Positions 22,271 through 25,570 of a stretch of DNA of 25,570 nt are shown piece by piece; position 1 is the first letter of the stretch; every line of letters starts with the position of its first letter. Source of the DNA: CAZAGA01 sp041912175 (lineage in GTDB: Bacteria; Chloroflexota; Anaerolineae; Anaerolineales; UBA4823); NCBI GenBank assembly GCA_041912175.1, contig JAYRNN010000320.1, positions 1 to 25,570 on the forward strand, written 5' to 3'. The translations under genes and the position numbers were made by a program. The notes below the pieces were generated by a model. That model was not told the DNA's origin. It made no database searches and saw only the letters and a program-made list of their open reading frames with translations.

Positions 22271-22930
22271 ATGTTTGATTATGAGAATGGCGAAAACAAC
22301 CAAAGCACGCGCGAGCGGGTATTACATACGCTGCTAACCCACCAGCATTGTACGATTAATGAAATCGCCGATGCGGTGGATATTAACCCAATTTCTGTGC
22401 GGCATCACATCACCAAACTTCAAGCGGACGGCCTGGTAGACTCGGCCGAAGAAAGGCACGGGGTTGGCCGGCCGCGGCGGGTGTATTATCTGAGCGAAAA
22501 CGGCCGGGAACATTTTCCATCGCGATACCTGCGTCTGACCTTGAGACTGCTGGAACAATTAAAAGAAACGGTTCCCCAGCCGATGATCAACCAGTTATTT
22601 TCTGAGATGGCAAAAGACCTGGCCGCCGACCACGCCCCCGAGCTGGCCGGGTTATCCATCGAGCAGCGCCTGGACCTGGTTCAAAAGCTGCTCACCAACG
22701 AGGGTTTTACGGTTGACTGGCAGCGGCAGGGCGATTACTACCAGATTCGTGAATCCAATTGCCCCTACTTCCACGTCGGACAGAACCATCCCGAGGTGTG
22801 TACGGTTGACCAGACCTTGATCTCGAATGTACTGTCTGTCCCGGCGGAGAAAATTCAGTGCATGCTGTACGGCGATGCACACTGCACGTTCGTCGTCCCG
22901 GTTTCAGCAATTCTGGAGAGTGAGGCATGA
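22271..22930 (+). CDS. sufR: SufR-like iron-sulfur sensing transcriptional regulator
   Basis: This 219-residue regulator has an N-terminal winged helix (about 12-75; TINEIADAVDINPISVRHHITKLQADGLV, then the basic wing GVGRPRRVYYLSENG). A C-terminal half carries four cysteines likely to hold a cluster: C164, C177, C197 and C205 (spacing 12, 19 and 7). Cyanobacterial SufR has spacing 12, 13 and 14 from memory, so the first gap agrees and the position of the third differs. The divergent layout with sufC is that of SufR. It probably represses suf and itself when clusters are plentiful. The ATG at 22271 follows an AGGAT site. The next gene overlaps by ATGA. Confidence 0.88.
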   Translation: MFDYENGENNQSTRERVLHTLLTHQHCTINEIADAVDINPISVRHHITKLQADGLVDSAEERHGVGRPRRVYYLSENGREHFPSRYLRLTLRLLEQLKETVPQPMINQLFSEMAKDLAADHAPELAGLSIEQRLDLVQKLLTNEGFTVDWQRQGDYYQIRESNCPYFHVGQNHPEVCTVDQTLISNVLSVPAEKIQCMLYGDAHCTFVVPVSAILESEA

Positions 22931-23271
22931 CACAAACAGAGCGCCCCCCATTGGTCTGGCAGGCCGAGAGTACACATCCGGAGCTGGCTGAACTTCTCAG
23001 AGAAAAAATGCGCGAGGTGGTTGACCCGGAGATTGGGCTGAATATCATCGAGCTCGGCCTGATTCGGGACGTGACCATCGAAGATGACAAAGCCGAAGTC
23101 AATATGATCTTGACCACCCCATTTTGCCCCTACGGACCAGCCATGCTGGAGGTCACCCGTCAAAAAGCAGAGAGCGTGCTCGAAAGGCCAACCACGATCG
23201 ACATGGGCATGGAGATGTGGGATTTCTCGATGATGGAGGAAGGCGTCGGGGCTGACTGGGGAATCTATTGA
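22927..23271 (+). CDS. sufT: SufT/MIP18-family (DUF59) Fe-S assembly factor
   Basis: This 114-residue protein belongs to the MIP18/DUF59 family, which includes SufT, PaaD and the N-terminal part of Mrp. Marks are VVDPEIGLNIIELGLIRDVTIED (residues 31-53) and the cysteine motif TTPFCPYGPAM (C67), followed by a short acidic C-terminus. Members help mature Fe-S proteins. Its start overlaps the regulator stop (ATGA), so the two are co-translated. Placement next to suf supports SufT over PaaD; no phenylacetate genes are in view. Confidence 0.9.
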   Translation: MTQTERPPLVWQAESTHPELAELLREKMREVVDPEIGLNIIELGLIRDVTIEDDKAEVNMILTTPFCPYGPAMLEVTRQKAESVLERPTTIDMGMEMWDFSMMEEGVGADWGIY

Positions 23272-23308
23272 TCCGACTGCTCTTTTTGAGATGAAGACTT
23301 TTTCCGGT

Positions 23309-23338
23309 ATGCGGGTTGGCGTAAATGCCAGCCCGCAT
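23309..23338 (+). terminator. Terminator-like hairpin after the sufR-sufT pair
   Basis: ATGCGGGTTGGC-6-GCCAGCCCGCAT forms a 12-bp stem with one G-T pair. Only CTTT follows on this strand, while a run of As lies upstream (AAGACTTTTT region), so strength is uncertain. It is well placed between sufT and the amidase gene. Confidence 0.55.
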
Positions 23339-23367
23339 CTTTGCAAGAATCAGGTTCATTTTGCTCA

Positions 23368-23396
23368 TTGCCAAACCTGCGCTCTTCTGGCACAAT
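23368..23396 (+). promoter_or_regulatory. Possible promoter of the amidase/transpeptidase pair
   Basis: TTGCCA (23368-23373), 17 bases, then CACAAT (23391-23396). Matches are moderate. A GAGGAGAG element at 23415-23422 lies about 20 bases before the amidase ATG, further than usual. Confidence 0.4.
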
Positions 23397-23442
23397 TGTT
23401 GTATCGTGCTTATTGAGGAGAGAATCAGCTTAACGAATCATC

Positions 23443-24240
23443 ATGGAATCGAACACGCCAACCCCTACACCTTCACAAAATAAGTTGTTAAGCCTCGTAA
23501 AGCAAAACCTGACCGGCCTGCAAGTTGTGCTCGGCGTAGCCATCCTCCTGGCGACCTTATTCACCGCCTGGACGCCCGGCGAGACAGCCGAGCAATCTTC
23601 GTGGGAAGTAGCCCAGTTTGTTCCCCTGCCCACGCTTGCCCCCACGACCGGGCCAACGCCAACGCCGCATTCGCGTCCTTTGATCGGGATTGTGGCGGGA
23701 CATTGGGGCAACGACTCTGGCGCGGTCTGCGCAGATGGGCTGACCGAAGGCGAGATCAATCAAACGATCGCCTCGCTGGTCCAAAAGCAGCTCAACGCAA
23801 AGGGGTTTGATGTCGATCTATTGAAAGAATTCGACGCCCGCCTGACCGGCTACCAGGCCCTGGCTTTGGTGTCCATCCACGCCGACTCGTGCGATTACAT
23901 CAACGACCAGGCGACCGGCTACAAAGTCGCCGCGGCGCTGGCCAGCCCTCATCCTGAGAAAGCGACCCGCCTGACGGCTTGCCTGCGCGCCCGCTACGCC
24001 CAGGCGACCGGGCTGCCCCTGCACAGCACCAGCGTCACAGCGGATATGACCGATTACCATGCCTTTGGGGAAATCAACGAGAACACCACGGCTGCGATTG
24101 TCGAGACCGGCTTCCTGAACCTGGATCGCCAATTTCTAACCGAGCATCCGGACCAGGCAGCCACGGGCATCGTGAATGGGATCCTTTGTTTTCTCAACAA
24201 TGAAGACGTCACTACCGCCCCAACCCAACCGGCCCCATGA
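23443..24240 (+). CDS. Membrane-anchored N-acetylmuramoyl-L-alanine amidase (Amidase_3)
   Basis: This 265-residue zinc amidase should cut the bond between muramic acid and the stem peptide of peptidoglycan. After a short cytoplasmic part, a membrane helix (about 27-43) and a Pro/Thr-rich linker (about 55-76), the catalytic domain starts at RPLIGIVAGHWG. Zinc ligands are H87, E102 (TEGEIN) and H146 (SIHADS), and the catalytic glutamate is E221 (AAIVETGFL). All are present, so it should be active outside the membrane. An in-frame stop at 23431 sets the ATG at 23443 as the start. Its stop overlaps the next ATG (ATGA), so it forms a cell-wall pair with the transpeptidase. Confidence 0.9.
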   Translation: MESNTPTPTPSQNKLLSLVKQNLTGLQVVLGVAILLATLFTAWTPGETAEQSSWEVAQFVPLPTLAPTTGPTPTPHSRPLIGIVAGHWGNDSGAVCADGLTEGEINQTIASLVQKQLNAKGFDVDLLKEFDARLTGYQALALVSIHADSCDYINDQATGYKVAAALASPHPEKATRLTACLRARYAQATGLPLHSTSVTADMTDYHAFGEINENTTAAIVETGFLNLDRQFLTEHPDQAATGIVNGILCFLNNEDVTTAPTQPAP

Positions 24241-25328
24241 CCTACGACGCAGATGCTTACAGCCGCGCTCTGTCTGAGGCGCAAAGGAATTTAAAAGAAG
24301 GGGACAAAGCCGCGGCGCGTGAATGGGCCCAGGTCGCCGCCAACCTGGCCCCGGACAAGGAAGATGCCTGGCTCATCCTGGCGGCTGTCGCCAGCCCACG
24401 CGCCAGCATCGCCTACCTGACCCACGCGCTCGAGATCAATCCGAACAGCCAGCGCGCCCGCAAGGGGATGCGCTGGGCCGTGCAGCGCTACCGGGCGGAG
24501 AGCGAAACCGCCGAGCCCAAGTATCCCCTCAAGCCACTGATCGCCACCCCCATCCGCTCCGAAGCATTGATCCGGCAGCGGGTATGGCTTGTCCCCTGGA
24601 TCGCCGGCCTGGCGGTATTCTTGCTTGGGTTGGTCGCCTGGTTTAGCGCGCCGGCCATTTCCGGACTGTTTCACGGCCAACAGCCGATGGCCCTGGCTCA
24701 GATGATCGATAAGGCTACGCGTACACCCACCAGCGCCCCCAGCGATACCCCGACGACCACGCCGACAGAAACCCCCACTTTTACCCCGCTGCCGCCGGCG
24801 ACCGATACACCCACCTTTACTCCCCTGCCAACCGATACGGAAACGCCGTTGCCTTCGCCCACCAGCACAGAGACCCCCGAGCCTATCCCGACCGATACCG
24901 AGACGCCGCCCGAAGAGGCCCCCGAGCCGACCCTCGGCCCGGACGGCAAGCGCAACGCGCCGCAGGTCAATGCAAGCGAGCACTGGATTGACGTGGACTT
25001 ATCCCAACAACGCGTCTTCGCCTACGAAGGCGATCAAATTGTGGAAACCTTCCTGGTTTCGACCGGGACCTACCTCACCCCGACGGTAACCGGCCAATAC
25101 AAAATCTACGTCAAATATCGCGCCGCCAATATGTCTGGCCCAGGTTATTTTCTTCCCGATGTACCCTATGTGATGTATTTTTTCGAAAGTTATGGCTTGC
25201 ACGGCACTTATTGGCACCATAATTTTGGCACGCCGATGAGCCATGGCTGTGTGAACTTGAGGACCAAAGACGCCAAGTGGCTGTTCGATTGGGCGTCGGT
25301 AGGGACATTGGTATACGTTCATCGATAA
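24237..25328 (+). CDS. L,D-transpeptidase (YkuD) with helical-repeat N-terminus
   Basis: This 363-residue protein has a cytoplasmic N-terminal TPR-like pair of helices (about 5-85; LKEGDKAAAREWAQVAANLAPDKEDAWL is typical), a membrane helix (about 116-137), a Thr/Pro-rich linker (about 161-240) and a YkuD catalytic domain (about 248-363). The active-site block HGTYWHHNFGTPMSHGCVNL gives H322, H336 and C338. The domain forms 3-3 cross-links or attaches proteins to peptidoglycan outside the membrane. Starting with IDVDLSQQRVFAYEGD is usual for the family. The overlap with the amidase gene suggests coordinated wall remodelling. The TPR-like part inside the cell is less common and may recruit partners. 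Confidence 0.92.
   Translation: MTYDADAYSRALSEAQRNLKEGDKAAAREWAQVAANLAPDKEDAWLILAAVASPRASIAYLTHALEINPNSQRARKGMRWAVQRYRAESETAEPKYPLKPLIATPIRSEALIRQRVWLVPWIAGLAVFLLGLVAWFSAPAISGLFHGQQPMALAQMIDKATRTPTSAPSDTPTTTPTETPTFTPLPPATDTPTFTPLPTDTETPLPSPTSTETPEPIPTDTETPPEEAPEPTLGPDGKRNAPQVNASEHWIDVDLSQQRVFAYEGDQIVETFLVSTGTYLTPTVTGQYKIYVKYRAANMSGPGYFLPDVPYVMYFFESYGLHGTYWHHNFGTPMSHGCVNLRTKDAKWLFDWASVGTLVYVHR
24717..24945 (+). repeat. Degenerate Thr/Pro-rich coding repeat (extracellular linker)
   Basis: Imperfect repeats such as TPTETPTFTPLPPATDTPTF code for a flexible, likely rod-like spacer between the membrane helix and the transpeptidase domain. Linkers of this kind are common in Chloroflexota surface proteins. 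Confidence 0.7.
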
Positions 25329-25339
25329 GGGAAATAAAA

Positions 25340-25570
25340 ATGTCTCGTAAAGCTTTATTTGCTGGATTGGTCGTGGACGAATTCGACCGCCAGGTCGAGG
25401 TGGTCACGATCGGCGATGAGCCTTGTTATGTGGTGGACGACGCAGGCTTCCGCCGGCATATCCCGACTGAGCAAGTGGATATGCAGGTGCTGAATGCGAT
25501 GCGTGAAACTATCGAAGGACACGAGGGCATCGTGACCGAGCAAACCGCCAAGATGCTCGGGCAAGACGAC
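25340..25570 (+). CDS. Unknown small protein, 3' end beyond the window
   Basis: The first 77 codons are visible and open to the last base. The start ATG at 25340 follows AAGGGAA at good distance. The protein begins MSRKALFAGLVVDEFDRQVE and continues with a small beta-rich part (VVTIGDEPCYVVDDAGFRRHIP) and then a helical part (VLNAMRETIEGHEGIVTEQT). There is no signal peptide or membrane helix. I do not recognise a family. It follows the transpeptidase by 11 bases in the same direction and may share its transcript. Confidence 0.75.
   Translation, partial: MSRKALFAGLVVDEFDRQVEVVTIGDEPCYVVDDAGFRRHIPTEQVDMQVLNAMRETIEGHEGIVTEQTAKMLGQDD

Noticed and set aside
24717..24945. Thr/Pro repeat as a CRISPR-like or tandem DNA repeat
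   Set aside because: Repeats are irregular, in frame and encode a linker; no spacer-repeat structure is present.

Overview
The window looks like a chromosomal segment of a Chloroflexota bacterium, probably Anaerolineae or close to it. The clues are moderately high GC, Thr/Pro-rich extracellular linkers, a PhoB/PhoR plus pst cluster, a SufCBD-S-U operon and a SufR-type repressor. The lineage is inferred from style and gene content, not from a marker gene. I found no rRNA, tRNA, CRISPR array, insertion sequence or phage gene.

Region 1 (1-10347, all +) is a phosphate-starvation locus. It opens with the end of a pstA gene and a divergent pstB paralogue, then a PhoB-type response regulator and PhoR-type kinase (overlapping stop and start), then a ChrA-family transporter. 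After a 177-bp regulatory gap comes a complete pstS-pstC-pstA-pstB set, an ArsC-type arsenate reductase and phoU. A perfect 40-bp palindrome follows phoU. The locus holds two PstA/PstB pairs plus two genes tied to other oxyanions (chromate/sulfate-type transport and arsenate reduction).

Region 2 (10501-15853, all +) is the most unusual part. It looks like one operon of five genes: a small two-helix membrane protein with a zinc ribbon; a secreted, membrane-anchored DUF2207-like protein ending in a Cys-Ala alternating tail with eight cysteines; a radical SAM/SPASM enzyme with an N-terminal PqqD-like domain; a paralogue of that enzyme that has lost every cluster-binding cysteine; and a class I SAM-dependent methyltransferase. 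I propose that the Cys-rich tail is a substrate, or a metal site, serviced by the radical SAM pair. This is a hypothesis drawn from gene context.

Region 3 (15873-22930) is an iron-sulfur assembly locus. On the minus strand, in order of transcription, are sufC, sufB, sufD, an unknown 110-residue gene, sufS, a sufU/iscU-like scaffold gene and a small Rieske ferredoxin. A SufR-like repressor and a SufT/MIP18-family gene are divergent on the plus strand. The 353-bp divergent gap carries two tandem minus-strand promoters with identical -35 and -10 hexamers and one plus-strand promoter. All three share an AT-rich box next to or over the -35. The repressor leader also contains a long terminator-like hairpin.

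Region 4 (23443-25570, +) holds a membrane-anchored N-acetylmuramoyl-L-alanine amidase overlapping an L,D-transpeptidase with a helical-repeat N-terminus, then the start of a small conserved-looking gene cut by the window edge.
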